DNA from: Bacteroidetes bacterium UBA4408
GTDB lineage: Bacteria; Bacteroidota; Bacteroidia; UBA4408
NCBI GenBank assembly: GCA_002389785.1
Contig: DGQS01000083.1
Location: 1 to 11,358, forward strand
Length of the DNA stretch: 11,358 bases
Reading direction: 5' to 3'
The notes below the pieces were generated by a model. That model was not told where the DNA came from and searched no databases. It saw nothing but the letters and a program-made list of their open reading frames with translations. Positions 1 through 8,633 of the stretch are shown piece after piece; position 1 is the stretch's first letter, and every line of letters starts with the position of its first letter. Made by a program: the position numbers and the translations under genes.

Positions 1-366
1 TATGCTTACAAACGTTTGCTGCAAACTACCGGTATAGTTGCAGCCGGCAGCGATTTTCCGGTGGAGGACATTAATCCCTTATACGGTTATTATGCTGCTG
101 TGGTAAGAAAAGACAAAAAAAATTATCCTAGCGAGGGCTTTCAAAAGGAAAATGCCTTAACCAGGGTAGAAGCCTTGCGAGCAATGACCAACTGGGCAGC
201 TTATGCAAATTTTGAGGAAAATGAAAAAGGATCACTCGAAATGGGAAAATTTGCCGATTTTGTGATACTCGACGAAGATTTATTAACGGCCCCGGATAGC
301 CTGCTCTGGCAATTAAAAGTGCGCAGTACGTATGTTAACGGAGAAAGCGTGTATGAACGCAAGTAA
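1..366 (+). CDS. Amidohydrolase (Amidohydro_3/YtcJ-like), C-terminal fragment
   Basis: The reading frame is open from the first base and ends at TAA (364-366), so this is the last 121 codons of a gene that begins outside the window. The fragment carries GSDFPVE (about residues 17-23 of the fragment), which matches the GSD-x-P strand of the amidohydrolase superfamily where the Asp is a catalytic or metal-site residue. It then has the late-domain pattern of Amidohydro_3 proteins: a helix with TRVEALRAMT, then GSLEMGKFADFVILDED, then a final strand with VYVNGE-like text (TYVNGESVYE). That closing 'G-x-L-x-x-G-x-x-AD-x-x-x-L' segment forms the small beta-sandwich domain of the family. Family members hydrolyse amide or related C-N bonds, but substrates vary widely and cannot be deduced from this piece. 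Whether a signal peptide exists cannot be seen. The family is fairly secure; the substrate is unknown. Confidence 0.85.
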   Translation, partial: YAYKRLLQTTGIVAAGSDFPVEDINPLYGYYAAVVRKDKKNYPSEGFQKENALTRVEALRAMTNWAAYANFEENEKGSLEMGKFADFVILDEDLLTAPDSLLWQLKVRSTYVNGESVYERK

Positions 367-398
367 GTCGGGCTTCTGAAACAAGATTAAAAAAATAT

Positions 399-428
399 TT
401 TGACGGAATGGTATTTTTTTTACCTTTG
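399..428 (+). promoter_or_regulatory. Bacteroidota-type promoter for rpmH
   Basis: A perfect TAnnTTTG -7 box (TACCTTTG, 421-428) lies 18 bp downstream of TTTG (399-402), which fits the -33 element of the Bacteroidota primary sigma factor. Transcription would start near 434-436, giving an A-rich leader of roughly 27 nt before the rpmH ATG at 462. No Shine-Dalgarno sequence is seen in that leader, as is usual in this phylum. Confidence 0.75.
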
Positions 429-461
429 CAGTCCGTTTTAAAAAAGTAAAAATATACAGCG

Positions 462-620
462 ATGAAAAGGACATTTCAACCTTCACAAAGAAAAAGAAGA
501 AACAAGCACGGTTTTCGTGAACGAATGGCTACTGCCAATGGACGCCGAGTGCTAAACGCACGCCGCGCAAAAGGACGTAAAAAATTAAGCGTTTCTTCCG
601 ATAAATTGCACAAAAAATAA
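462..620 (+). CDS. rpmH: Large ribosomal subunit protein bL34
   Basis: This short frame encodes 52 residues beginning [20 protein letters not shown] and continuing [20 protein letters not shown]. That is the near-invariant bL34 signature (MKRT-x-QPS-x-RKR-x-x-x-HGFR-x-RM-x-T-x-x-GR-x-VL-x-x-RR-x-KGRK). bL34 is a small, very basic protein of the 50S subunit that binds 23S rRNA. The length is a few residues longer than the usual 44-50, because of a short tail ([11 protein letters not shown]) of the kind common in Bacteroidota. It has its own promoter (399-428) and its own terminator (659-700), so it appears to be monocistronic. The rnpA gene that follows rpmH in many bacteria is not present here. 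Confidence 0.97.
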   Translation: MKRTFQPSQRKRRNKHGFRERMATANGRRVLNARRAKGRKKLSVSSDKLHKK

Positions 621-658
621 TTTCAGGTTTAATCTGATTCAGATTCAATAACTTTATT

Positions 659-700
659 AAATGCTACTCATACCTGCTATGAGTAGCATTTTTGTTTTTT
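659..700 (+). terminator. Rho-independent terminator after rpmH
   Basis: A perfect 11-bp inverted repeat (ATGCTACTCAT at 661-671, ATGAGTAGCAT at 679-689) encloses a 7-nt loop. Flanking AA/TT pairs extend the stem to 13 bp. It is followed immediately by a T-rich run (TTTTGTTTTTT, 690-700). It sits 38 bp after the rpmH stop and is the clearest terminator in the window. Confidence 0.9.
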
Positions 701-705
701 ATACC

Positions 706-713
706 TACCTTTG
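706..713 (+). promoter_or_regulatory. Candidate -7 box for the beta-propeller gene
   Basis: TACCTTTG matches TAnnTTTG exactly and is identical to the rpmH -7 box. It begins only 6 bp after the end of the rpmH terminator and lies 36 bp before the ATG at 749. No convincing -33 element is seen at the usual 17-20 bp spacing, because that position falls in the terminator's 3' arm; the nearest TTG (692-694) is too close. The assignment therefore rests on the -7 box and its location. Confidence 0.5.
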
Positions 714-748
714 ATTCTCTGAAAATAAAAAAATCTAACCCAATTTAT

Positions 749-3433
749 ATGAAGCATTTAATAATCTGCATTTTGAACTTACTCATCGTGCAACAAGTAG
801 TATTTGCTCAAGAATTCTTAAAACGCAGCACCAACAAAGCGCTTACTTTTAAAGAAATGCAGGTACAATTCGATTCCTGGAAAAAATCGACCGACTTAAG
901 CAAACAAAAGCATTGGAAAAATTTTAAGCGTTGGGAAATGGAAACTCAATTGCATACCGATGCACAAGGTGAGCCTGTGGATCCTGCACTGTACGTGGAT
1001 GAAATAATAAAGGCAACGCAGCAAAAAGAACAGCAAGCACAAAGCCGCAGTGCGATGGTAAATTCATGGCTGCCAACCGGGCCATTTGATTTGCCGATAA
1101 ACCTAACCGGATACCTCGAAGTAGGAATGGGCCGTATTAATTGCATTGCCTTTCATCCCAGCGATCCCAATACTTTTTTTGTAGGAGTAGCACAAGGTGG
1201 TGTTTGGAAAACCGCTAATGGTGGACAAACTTGGACGCCCCTTACCGATAACCTTCCAATTATGCGAGTAAGCGATATTGCAATTGATCCAATCAATCCC
1301 AACACCATGTACATTTCGCTGTGCGACTTTGAATACATTGATGTGAATTTGAAACTTAACGGACGTAAACGCAATACACATTATGGATTAGGTTTGTACA
1401 AAACAACCGATGGGGGACAAACCTGGGCTCCAACCAGTTTGAGCTTTCAAATGACTCAAGGCGATGCTTCCTTGTTACGTAAAACAATTATACATCCCAC
1501 CAATACCAATAAACTGGTAGTTTGCGGAACAAGCGGAATGTATACAAGCAACGATGCCGGTGTTACTTTTACCAAAACGCTCGATTCATTATTCTGGGAC
1601 CTTGTTCAAGATCCTTCAAACGCCAATACTTTATATGCTGCCAGCGGTTGGCTCTATAATTCAAACACCGGAAATGCAGCCATCTACAAATCGCTCGATT
1701 TTGGACAAACCTGGACCATGCTCAACACGGGCATTCCGGCTACCGGGGCTGTGCAACGTATTAAATTAGCCATTGCTCCATCTGACCCAAATTATATTTA
1801 CGCATTAACTGTAGATATTGACCGTGGATTGTATGGTTTTTATACCACAACCGATGCAGGACTAAACTGGACCTATATCGCACCTGCACTCAATATACTC
1901 GATGGGAACGATGGAACCGGGACCGGTGGGCAAGGAACTTATGATTTAGGATTACTGGTAGATGCAACAAATCGAGATGTGGTATATACAGGAGGTGTAA
2001 ATTTATGGGGATCCACAGATGGTGCTCAAACCTTTAACCCGGTAAGTCATTGGACTACCAGTTACGGCCCCACTACACATGCCGACATACATTCGCTCGA
2101 CCGACAAGCCTTAACCGGAAATATATTTACCTGCAACGACGGCGGTGTTTACCGAACTTCTGCCATGCAAATCCACAGCTGGGTAGATGCCAACAATGGT
2201 ATTCCTTGGCCTACGCAATGGACTAAATTAAACGATGGTTTACAAATCACCTCCTTTTACCGTTTGTCGAGTTCAAGAAATACAAATGCAAAACTAATGG
2301 CAGGTGCTCAGGATAATTCTACCTACTTTTTTAATGGTCAAAACTGGTCGAATATATTTGGTGGCGATGGAATGGACAATTATATAAACCCGCTCAACGA
2401 CAGCAATATCATAGGTTCGAGCCAGTTTGGTAATTTTAATTTGTCGTTCGATAACGGAGTAAATGGACAATGGTGCAATACCAATGTAAATGGAGAAGTT
2501 GCAGAATGGACCACTCCGATAATTGCTGATTATAACAATCCCGGAACGCTGTATACCGGTTATGTGAATGTGACCAAATCAACCGATGGTGGTAATAATT
2601 GGACTGCTATTTCTAATTTTCCAACCTCCGGATTTGCCAACAATGAAATTTCGGCATTAGCCGTTGCACCTAGTAATGGCGATGTATTGTTTGCTGCAAA
2701 GCGCGTGCGTTATGAATTTTCGATACCGGCAAGTATGTATACAACCACCGATGGTGGTGCTAACTGGACAGATGTTACAGCCGGTTTGCCCGATTCATTG
2801 TATTATACATCCGTTGAAATTAACGATACCAATGCTGCCACCGCATACGTTTCAATGGCAGGATTTACGCCAGGTGTAAAAGTTATGCGTACTACAAACG
2901 GAGGTACTAGTTGGCAAAATATTTCATATAATTTGCCCAACCTTCCGGTGAATTGTGTGAAAAGCCTTCCCGGTGGTCGTAAATTGCTGGCAGCAACGGA
3001 TGTAGGTGTATATTTACTCGAAATGAATACAACCACCTGGGTAAATATCAGCACAGGTTTGCCCAACGTAATTGTTTCGGATATTGAAATAAACCAATCG
3101 CTAAACCGGGTGTATATAAGCACCTTTGGAAGAGGTATTTGGGAAACCGATTTGGATGTAATTCTTAAAGCCGGTTCTATAAAAACTGAAACTGCACAGT
3201 TTCAATTGTATCCTAGTTTAGGAAATGGAGAAATAACCATTTCAATATCGAGTAAGTTAGGAGCCAATGAAAAACTAAAACTGGAAGTAGTTGACATCAT
3301 GGGAAGACTGGTTCATACCCGCGAAATTCAGAACAATGTATATCAAGTAAAACTCAACCTTGCATCCGGAAAATATTTTGCAAAGCTAAGCGGGAATAAG
3401 GTTTCGGGGGTAAAAAGTTTTGTAATACAGTAA
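749..3433 (+). CDS. Secreted Asp-box beta-propeller protein with T9SS-type C-terminal tail
   Basis: The 894-residue product starts at ATG 749. An in-frame TTG further upstream (692) lies inside the rpmH terminator and would bury the signal peptide. Residues 1-20 (MKHLIICILNLLIVQQVVFA, then Q) form a Sec signal peptide. From about residue 130 to 800 there are some nine copies of an S/T-x-D/N-x-G-x-x-W/F Asp-box pattern, for example KTANGGQTW (~150), KTTDGGQTW (~217), KSLDFGQTW (~313), KSTDGGNNW (~610), TTTDGGANW (~665) and RTTNGGTSW (~713). Several are followed by a GLP- or NLP-type turn. This is typical of sortilin/VPS10- or BNR-type propellers. Residues about 810-894 look like a T9SS type A sorting domain: FQLYPSLGNGEITI, then VVDIMGRLV, then a terminal SGVKSFVIQ. 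I infer export through the Sec system and then T9SS to the surface or medium. No catalytic site is recognised; glycan binding or a glycosidase-like fold is possible but unproven. Confidence 0.88.
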   Translation: MKHLIICILNLLIVQQVVFAQEFLKRSTNKALTFKEMQVQFDSWKKSTDLSKQKHWKNFKRWEMETQLHTDAQGEPVDPALYVDEIIKATQQKEQQAQSRSAMVNSWLPTGPFDLPINLTGYLEVGMGRINCIAFHPSDPNTFFVGVAQGGVWKTANGGQTWTPLTDNLPIMRVSDIAIDPINPNTMYISLCDFEYIDVNLKLNGRKRNTHYGLGLYKTTDGGQTWAPTSLSFQMTQGDASLLRKTIIHPTNTNKLVVCGTSGMYTSNDAGVTFTKTLDSLFWDLVQDPSNANTLYAASGWLYNSNTGNAAIYKSLDFGQTWTMLNTGIPATGAVQRIKLAIAPSDPNYIYALTVDIDRGLYGFYTTTDAGLNWTYIAPALNILDGNDGTGTGGQGTYDLGLLVDATNRDVVYTGGVNLWGSTDGAQTFNPVSHWTTSYGPTTHADIHSLDRQALTGNIFTCNDGGVYRTSAMQIHSWVDANNGIPWPTQWTKLNDGLQITSFYRLSSSRNTNAKLMAGAQDNSTYFFNGQNWSNIFGGDGMDNYINPLNDSNIIGSSQFGNFNLSFDNGVNGQWCNTNVNGEVAEWTTPIIADYNNPGTLYTGYVNVTKSTDGGNNWTAISNFPTSGFANNEISALAVAPSNGDVLFAAKRVRYEFSIPASMYTTTDGGANWTDVTAGLPDSLYYTSVEINDTNAATAYVSMAGFTPGVKVMRTTNGGTSWQNISYNLPNLPVNCVKSLPGGRKLLAATDVGVYLLEMNTTTWVNISTGLPNVIVSDIEINQSLNRVYISTFGRGIWETDLDVILKAGSIKTETAQFQLYPSLGNGEITISISSKLGANEKLKLEVVDIMGRLVHTREIQNNVYQVKLNLASGKYFAKLSGNKVSGVKSFVIQ

Positions 3434-3542
3434 TTATTAGGAAAGAAGCAACTCTTGTTTTTTGAATTTACTTTGCTCATAATTTGTTTATAAAATGAGT
3501 TGAAAAGGTCCTATTTAAAAAGTTCAAAAAAGGAATAAATAC

Positions 3543-3550
3543 TACTTTTG
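3543..3550 (+). promoter_or_regulatory. Candidate -7 box for carB
   Basis: TACTTTTG matches TAnnTTTG and ends 28 bp before the carB ATG at 3579. This predicts a start site near 3556 and a leader of roughly 22 nt. A TTC at 3523-3525 sits 17 bp upstream and is at best a weak -33 element. The rest of the 145-bp gap after the propeller gene (3434-3578) is AT-rich and shows no gene or convincing terminator. Confidence 0.5.
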
Positions 3551-3579
3551 TTGGCGCACAAATTTTACCCTCCAACAAA
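3547..3579 (+). repeat. Inverted repeat at the carB promoter/start
   Basis: TTTGTTGG (3547-3554) and CCAACAAA (3572-3579) are exact reverse complements separated by 17 nt. The left arm overlaps the end of the -7 box, and the right arm ends on the A of the carB start codon. It could be an operator-like palindrome, or a coincidence in AT-rich DNA. If transcription starts near 3556, the left arm would not be in the mRNA, so an RNA hairpin is less likely. Confidence 0.4.
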
Positions 3580-6419
3580 TGCCATTAGATACTTCCATAC
3601 GTTCAGTTTTAATTATCGGTAGCGGTCCAATTGTAATCGGACAAGCCTGCGAATTTGATTACAGCGGTTCGCAAGCCGCCCGGTCACTCAAGGAAGAGGG
3701 TATAGAAGTGAGCCTGATTAATTCGAATCCGGCCACCATCATGACCGACAAAGTTACCGCCGATCATGTGTATTTACTTCCGCTTACTACACAAAGTATT
3801 GTAAAAATACTGAAGGAACGAAAAATAGACGCCGTACTTCCTACCATGGGCGGGCAAACTGCGCTCAACCTCTGTATCAAAGCAGATGAAATGGGAATTT
3901 GGAAAAAGTATGGTGTAAAGATTATTGGTGTTGATATTTCAGCCATTGAGATTACTGAGAACCGCGAAAAATTTCGTCAACTCATGATTGATATTGGCGT
4001 TGGAGTTGCCCCATCTGAAACAGCTAACTCCTTTTTAGAAGGAAAAGAAATTGCACAACGCATTGGATTTCCTTTAGTAATACGTCCTTCCTACACACTA
4101 GGAGGAACAGGCGCTTCCTTTGTGCATACCCGTGAAGAGTTTGATGAATTATTGAATCGCGGATTGCATGCATCTCCCATACACGAGGTATTGATTGATA
4201 AAGCGGTACTAGGTTGGAAAGAATATGAACTTGAATTATTACGCGATAATAACGACAATGTAACCATCATTTGCAGCATCGAAAATTTTGATCCAATGGG
4301 TATACATACAGGAGATTCAATTACCGTAGCTCCTGCCATGACATTAAGCGATACAACTTTTCAGCGTTTGCGTACCATGGCTATAAAAATGATGCGCTCC
4401 ATCGGCAATTTTGCAGGCGGTTGCAATGTGCAATTTGCGGTGAGTCCGGATGAAAAGGAGGACATTATCGCGATTGAAATTAATCCCCGTGTTTCGCGTT
4501 CATCAGCCTTAGCTAGCAAAGCCACCGGTTATCCCATTGCACGCATTGCATCGAAGTTGGCCATTGGCTATACATTGGATGAATTAAAAAATCCCATTAC
4601 CGGAAATACATCTGCCTTTTTTGAACCTACTTTAGATTATGTAATTGTAAAAATACCTCGCTGGAATTTTGACAAATTCAAAGGAGCAAATCGTGAATTG
4701 GGTTTGCAAATGAAATCGGTAGGAGAGGTAATGGCCATTGGACGTACCTTTCAAGAGGCATTGCAAAAGGCTTGTCAGAGTTTAGAAATAAAACGAAACG
4801 GATTAGGTGCCGATGGAAAGGAATTGCGCAATCAGGATGAACTATTAGCAAGTCTTGCAAAGCCAAGCTGGAACCGACTTTTCCACATTTACGATGCTTT
4901 TAAATTAGGAATTTCTTTCAAAACGATTCAAAAACTTACCTTAATTGATCCTTGGTTTTTAAATCAAATAGAAGAACTGGTTTTATTGGAAAAGGAAATA
5001 AGCAGTTACTCACTCAAAGATGTTCCGGCTGAATTGTTATTTGTAGCAAAACAAAAAGGATATGCCGATAGGCAAATAGCCCATTTACTGCGCTGCCTCG
5101 AAAGCGAAGTATATGCACGCAGAAATGAATTGAATATAAAGCGCGTTTACAAATTAGTAGATACCTGTGCAGCCGAATTTACTGCTCAAACTCCATACTA
5201 TTACTCTACGTTCGAGAATCCACCATTGCAAGGGAAGGTTGATACGACCGAATCTTTATCAAGCAATAAGAAAAAAATAATTGTGTTGGGTTCCGGTCCT
5301 AATCGCATTGGACAAGGAATTGAATTTGATTACAGTTGTGTGCATGGCATATTGGCGGCTAAGGAATGCGGTTACGAAACCATCATGATTAATTGCAATC
5401 CTGAAACAGTTTCTACCGATTTTAAAACTGCCGATAAACTCTATTTCGAACCGGTTTTTTGGGAGCATATTTACGATATTATTTTGCACGAAAAACCATT
5501 GGGTGTAATTGTACAGTTGGGTGGACAAACGGCTTTAAAACTTGCCGAAAAATTAAATCGTTACAACATAAAAATTCTGGGAACTACCTACGAAGCACTT
5601 GATTTAGCAGAAGATCGCGGAAGCTTTTCACGATTGCTCCAAGAAAATAATATTCCCTATCCAAAATTTGGTGTTATTGAAGATGCCGAGCAATCGGTTG
5701 AGTTGTCGCGCGAATTAGGATTTCCATTGTTGGTTCGACCATCCTACGTGTTGGGCGGACAAGGCATGAAAATCGTAATTAACGAGCAAGAACTGGAATC
5801 GCATGTGGTTAATATTTTAAAAGATATTCCCGGAAACAAAGTGTTGCTCGATCATTTTTTGGAACGCGCCATTGAAGCTGAAGCTGATGCTATATGCGAT
5901 GGAGAAGATGTGTACATTATAGGAATTATGGAACACATTGAACCTGCAGGAATACACTCGGGCGATTCGTATGCAGTGCTTCCGCCTTTTGATTTATGCG
6001 ATGCAGTAATTAAACAAATTGAACAACATACCCGCACCATTGCTCTGGCCTTAAAAACCGTGGGTTTAATTAATATTCAGTTTGCTATTAAAAACGAAGT
6101 GGTATACATCATCGAAGCCAATCCTCGCGCTTCACGCACCGTTCCTTTTATTGCAAAAGCATACGATGAGCCTTATGTAAACTATGCTACCAAAGTTATG
6201 CTGGGCGAAAAAAAGTTGAAAGATTTTACATTTAATCCGCGCAAAAAGGGCTATGCCATTAAAATTCCGGTATTTAGTTTCGAGAAGTTTCCGGAAGTAA
6301 ATAAAGAGCTTGGTCCTGAAATGAAATCAACAGGCGAAGCCATTTACTTTATTGATGATTTAACGGATGAATATTTCCACCAAATTTATTCCGAAAGAAA
6401 CTTGTATTTGAGTCGTTAA
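3579..6419 (+). CDS. carB: Carbamoyl-phosphate synthase large subunit, short form without allosteric domain
   Basis: CarB makes carbamoyl phosphate from bicarbonate, two ATP and ammonia supplied by the glutaminase subunit CarA, feeding pyrimidine and arginine synthesis in the cytoplasm. The 946-residue product shows both duplicated ATP-grasp halves. The N-terminal carboxyphosphate half carries [16 protein letters not shown] (15-30), [10 protein letters not shown] (48-57), the glycine-rich SYTLGGTG loop (171-178) and [10 protein letters not shown] (300-309). The helical linker covers about 400-560. The carbamoyl-phosphate half carries [16 protein letters not shown] (571-586), SYVLGGQG and [12 protein letters not shown]. 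It ends 26 residues after GPEMKSTGE (912-920), roughly where the about 140-residue MGS-like regulatory domain of the 1073-residue E. coli enzyme would begin. The frame is intact to a clean TAA, so this looks like a natural short form rather than a frameshift. carA is not in the window. The gene overlaps convergent ttcA by 4 bp. Confidence 0.97.
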   Translation: MPLDTSIRSVLIIGSGPIVIGQACEFDYSGSQAARSLKEEGIEVSLINSNPATIMTDKVTADHVYLLPLTTQSIVKILKERKIDAVLPTMGGQTALNLCIKADEMGIWKKYGVKIIGVDISAIEITENREKFRQLMIDIGVGVAPSETANSFLEGKEIAQRIGFPLVIRPSYTLGGTGASFVHTREEFDELLNRGLHASPIHEVLIDKAVLGWKEYELELLRDNNDNVTIICSIENFDPMGIHTGDSITVAPAMTLSDTTFQRLRTMAIKMMRSIGNFAGGCNVQFAVSPDEKEDIIAIEINPRVSRSSALASKATGYPIARIASKLAIGYTLDELKNPITGNTSAFFEPTLDYVIVKIPRWNFDKFKGANRELGLQMKSVGEVMAIGRTFQEALQKACQSLEIKRNGLGADGKELRNQDELLASLAKPSWNRLFHIYDAFKLGISFKTIQKLTLIDPWFLNQIEELVLLEKEISSYSLKDVPAELLFVAKQKGYADRQIAHLLRCLESEVYARRNELNIKRVYKLVDTCAAEFTAQTPYYYSTFENPPLQGKVDTTESLSSNKKKIIVLGSGPNRIGQGIEFDYSCVHGILAAKECGYETIMINCNPETVSTDFKTADKLYFEPVFWEHIYDIILHEKPLGVIVQLGGQTALKLAEKLNRYNIKILGTTYEALDLAEDRGSFSRLLQENNIPYPKFGVIEDAEQSVELSRELGFPLLVRPSYVLGGQGMKIVINEQELESHVVNILKDIPGNKVLLDHFLERAIEAEADAICDGEDVYIIGIMEHIEPAGIHSGDSYAVLPPFDLCDAVIKQIEQHTRTIALALKTVGLINIQFAIKNEVVYIIEANPRASRTVPFIAKAYDEPYVNYATKVMLGEKKLKDFTFNPRKKGYAIKIPVFSFEKFPEVNKELGPEMKSTGEAIYFIDDLTDEYFHQIYSERNLYLSR

Positions 6420-6447
6420 AAATTCAAAGCTTCCACTCCTAAGCTTT
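6416..6447 (-). terminator. Weak candidate terminator at the ttcA 3' end
   Basis: On the minus strand AAAGCTT (6447-6441) pairs with AAGCTTT (6432-6426) around an 8-nt loop and is followed by GAATTTTTAA. The T-run includes the ttcA stop codon, so the structure is embedded in the last codons of the gene. The stem is only 7 bp with two G-C pairs, which makes it weak. Confidence 0.3.
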
Positions 6448-7216
6448 CTGATAAGGCTTTAAAATCGTAAAGGTTGCGGTCGTACAAATGCGTTGGATGA
6501 ATGTTTTTGAGTGCATTGTACATGATTTCTTTTCGATTCGGAAATTGCATTTCCCAGTGGGCCAACATTTTTTTAATGGCTTTGCGTTGCATGTTTTCTT
6601 GAGAGCCGCATAAATTACACGGAATAATCGGAAAATTTCTGAATGCTGCATAGTCAATTATATCTTGCTCTTTGCAATAAGCAAGCGGTCGAATTACGGT
6701 ATGTCGATCATCGTCGGTGCGAAATTTTGCCGGCATGGTTTCGAGCTTACCGCTGAAAAATAAATTCAGAAAAAATGTTTCCAATACATCTTCACGATGA
6801 TGTCCTAAGGCAATTTTTGTAACTCCCAATTGAGATGCTTTATCGTACAAAATTCCTCTGCGAAGTCGTGAACATAAACTACACATGGTTTTTCCTTCCG
6901 GCACCTTATCTTTCACAATGCTGTAGGTATCCTTTTCAACAATCTCAAAATTTACATTTAAATCGCTCAGGTAGGCTGGTAAAATATGGGCCGGATAATC
7001 GGGTTGTTTTTGATCGAGGTTGATGGCAATTATTTCGATTTCATTTTTCATCACCAGCTGCACATGAAGCAGCATATCGAGCATGGTGTAGCTGTCTTTA
7101 CCACCTGAAAGACAAACCATAATTTTATCACCCGGAACAAAAAGTTCGAATTCTTTGTTGAGGTCCCAAACTGCTTTGCGTAATTGATGGCGCGTTTTTT
7201 CCTGAGCTTCGGTCAT
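6416..7216 (-). CDS. ttcA: tRNA 2-thiocytidine(32) synthetase TtcA
   Basis: TtcA adenylates cytidine 32 of certain tRNAs with ATP and replaces the 2-oxygen with sulfur, using an iron-sulfur cluster. The 266-residue product has the PP-loop SGGKDS (37-42), the cluster-binding CSLC (112-115) and CNLC (200-203) pairs, and [16 protein letters not shown] between them, all diagnostic of TtcA rather than TilS or MnmA. The start is set at ATG 7216. An upstream in-frame TTG (7234) would add six residues but lies inside a TACCTTTG -7 box (7239-7232), so it is unlikely to be transcribed. The gene is the last of the minus-strand run, 41 bp after hemN, and its stop codon overlaps that of carB. It is slightly shorter than the 311-residue E. 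coli protein, as its C-terminus ends soon after the second cysteine-pair region. Confidence 0.95.
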   Translation of the reverse strand: MTEAQEKTRHQLRKAVWDLNKEFELFVPGDKIMVCLSGGKDSYTMLDMLLHVQLVMKNEIEIIAINLDQKQPDYPAHILPAYLSDLNVNFEIVEKDTYSIVKDKVPEGKTMCSLCSRLRRGILYDKASQLGVTKIALGHHREDVLETFFLNLFFSGKLETMPAKFRTDDDRHTVIRPLAYCKEQDIIDYAAFRNFPIIPCNLCGSQENMQRKAIKKMLAHWEMQFPNRKEIMYNALKNIHPTHLYDRNLYDFKALSESLGVEALNF

Positions 7217-7231
7217 ATTCTTAAATCGCTG

Positions 7232-7239
7232 CAAAGGTA
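7232..7239 (-). promoter_or_regulatory. Candidate -7 box for ttcA
   Basis: On the minus strand TACCTTTG (7239-7232) is identical to the boxes before rpmH and the propeller gene. It ends 15 bp before the ATG at 7216, so the leader would be about 10 nt. No good -33 element is seen at normal spacing; TTG at 7254-7252 is only 12 bp away. The box lies in the hemN-ttcA gap and suggests ttcA can be transcribed independently of hemN. Confidence 0.55.
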
Positions 7240-7257
7240 AAAAACCCCGGACAAGAT

Positions 7258-8613
7258 TTATACTATCGAACTAAAAATTTGAGCTTGTGGTACATTGCGC
7301 CATAAGCGTGCATCAAAGCACATACAAACATTGCGGATAAAGGGGCGAGCAAATTCTTTTACCTTTAAATGATAGGGCTTTAACTCAAGTAAATTATCCT
7401 TATTTAGTTCCGAAAGTTTTTCAATCGCATCGTATACAGCAGCACATTGTTCCTCAGGTTTTTCCCAAGAAGTTTCCAGGTTACACATCAATTGAAGAAT
7501 GTGTTTCCGAATAATTAAATCCTCTTCATTCAATAAATGTCCTTTAAAAATGGGCAATTCGTTTTTTTCGAGCAGTGAATAATACTCCTCTACTTTTTTT
7601 ACATTTTGTGCAAACGCATGCCAAGTATCACTTATTGACGATACACCCAAGCCCACCATTAACCGTGTGTAGGAATGAGTATATCCCATAAAATTGCGGT
7701 GCAGTTTTTTTGTTTGGCTGGCGATATACAACGAATCGCTGGGCAGTGCAAAATGGTCCATTCCAATTTCAACATATCCATTTGCTGAAAATTGTGCTTT
7801 TCCAATTTCGTAAAGTGCCCGTTTTTCTGAATCGGCAGGCAGGTCGGCTTCGGTAAATTTTCGTTGTCCGGGTTTCACCCAAGGTACATGAGCATAGCTG
7901 TAAAAAGCAATTCTATCGGGGCGCAGGAGTAATACCTTAGCAATTGTTTGTTGAACACTTTCGCGCGTTTGAAGCGGCAGGCCATAAATCAAATCAAAAT
8001 TAATAGAAGTATAACCAATTGCTCTTGCTTCTGTTACTACCTGCTCAACTTGCTCGAAAGATTGAATGCGATTTACGATTTGTTGTACCCGTATATCAAA
8101 ATCCTGTATGCCTAAACTCAAGCGCTTAAATCCAAGTGAATACAAGGTTTTTAAATGTTCGCTGGTAGTATTGTTTGGATGTGCTTCAAAACTAAACTCT
8201 GCATCTTCGCATACATCGCCATGCTGGGTAATGCCCTCAATTAATTGGGTTAAATTTTTAGCTGAAAAAAAAGTAGGAGTTCCTCCCCCAAGATGTATTT
8301 CTTTAATACGAGGTTTTGCATCAAAAATGCGCAGGTATAATTGCCACTCTTTAATCAGCGCTTTTATATACGGTTGCTCTACCTCATGATTTACCGTGAT
8401 GCGTGTATTGCATCCGCAGTAAGTACATAAACTTTCACAAAAAGGTAAATGTATATACAGTGAAATACCATGTTCCTTGTTGCTTACGTTAAAGGAATTT
8501 TTAACTGCTGTTTTCCACGCTTCTTGACTGGGTGCAACACTATTCCAATACGGAACGGTTGGATAGCTGGTATAGCGCGGTCCGGCTACATTGTACTTGT
8601 TTATTAGGTTCAT
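7258..8613 (-). CDS. hemN: Oxygen-independent coproporphyrinogen III oxidase (radical SAM)
   Basis: HemN converts coproporphyrinogen III to protoporphyrinogen IX by radical-SAM decarboxylation of two propionate side chains, the oxygen-independent step of heme synthesis. The 451-residue product (E. coli: 457) has the N-terminal GPRYTSYPT segment (11-19) typical of true HemN. It also has [16 protein letters not shown] with the cluster cysteines C59, C63 and C66 plus the following C68, and [10 protein letters not shown] (107-116). C68 and the GPRYTSYPT segment favour genuine HemN over HemW-like paralogues. It starts at ATG 8613 and lies 99 bp downstream of rarA. The gap holds a possible rarA terminator and a -7 box, so it is probably its own unit. 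Confidence 0.95.
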   Translation of the reverse strand: MNLINKYNVAGPRYTSYPTVPYWNSVAPSQEAWKTAVKNSFNVSNKEHGISLYIHLPFCESLCTYCGCNTRITVNHEVEQPYIKALIKEWQLYLRIFDAKPRIKEIHLGGGTPTFFSAKNLTQLIEGITQHGDVCEDAEFSFEAHPNNTTSEHLKTLYSLGFKRLSLGIQDFDIRVQQIVNRIQSFEQVEQVVTEARAIGYTSINFDLIYGLPLQTRESVQQTIAKVLLLRPDRIAFYSYAHVPWVKPGQRKFTEADLPADSEKRALYEIGKAQFSANGYVEIGMDHFALPSDSLYIASQTKKLHRNFMGYTHSYTRLMVGLGVSSISDTWHAFAQNVKKVEEYYSLLEKNELPIFKGHLLNEEDLIIRKHILQLMCNLETSWEKPEEQCAAVYDAIEKLSELNKDNLLELKPYHLKVKEFARPFIRNVCMCFDARLWRNVPQAQIFSSIV

Positions 8614-8633
8614 TGAAATGGGGTTTGGCTTGG

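Noticed and set aside
692..748. An N-terminal extension of the propeller protein from an in-frame TTG at 692.
   Set aside because: The TTG lies in the T-run of the rpmH terminator and before the likely -7 box, and the extension would hide an excellent signal peptide that begins at ATG 749.
946..1381. Open frames of 66-92 codons on the minus strand within the propeller gene.
   Set aside because: They are antisense to a well-supported coding sequence, show no recognisable motifs and have low-complexity cysteine/serine-rich translations typical of shadow frames.
3449..3502. A possible terminator after the propeller gene (CAACTC at 3449-3454 with GAGTTG at 3497-3502, and a 5-bp CTCAT/ATGAG pair inside it).
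   Set aside because: The stems are short, the loops long, and no T-run follows on the plus strand.
7217..7234. A six-residue longer TtcA beginning at TTG 7234.
   Set aside because: That TTG is part of a perfect TACCTTTG -7 box, and an ATG at 7216 follows in frame with the expected family start.
8066..8389. A 107-codon plus-strand frame opposite hemN.
   Set aside because: It lies wholly antisense to the conserved radical-SAM core of hemN, and its translation resembles no protein family.
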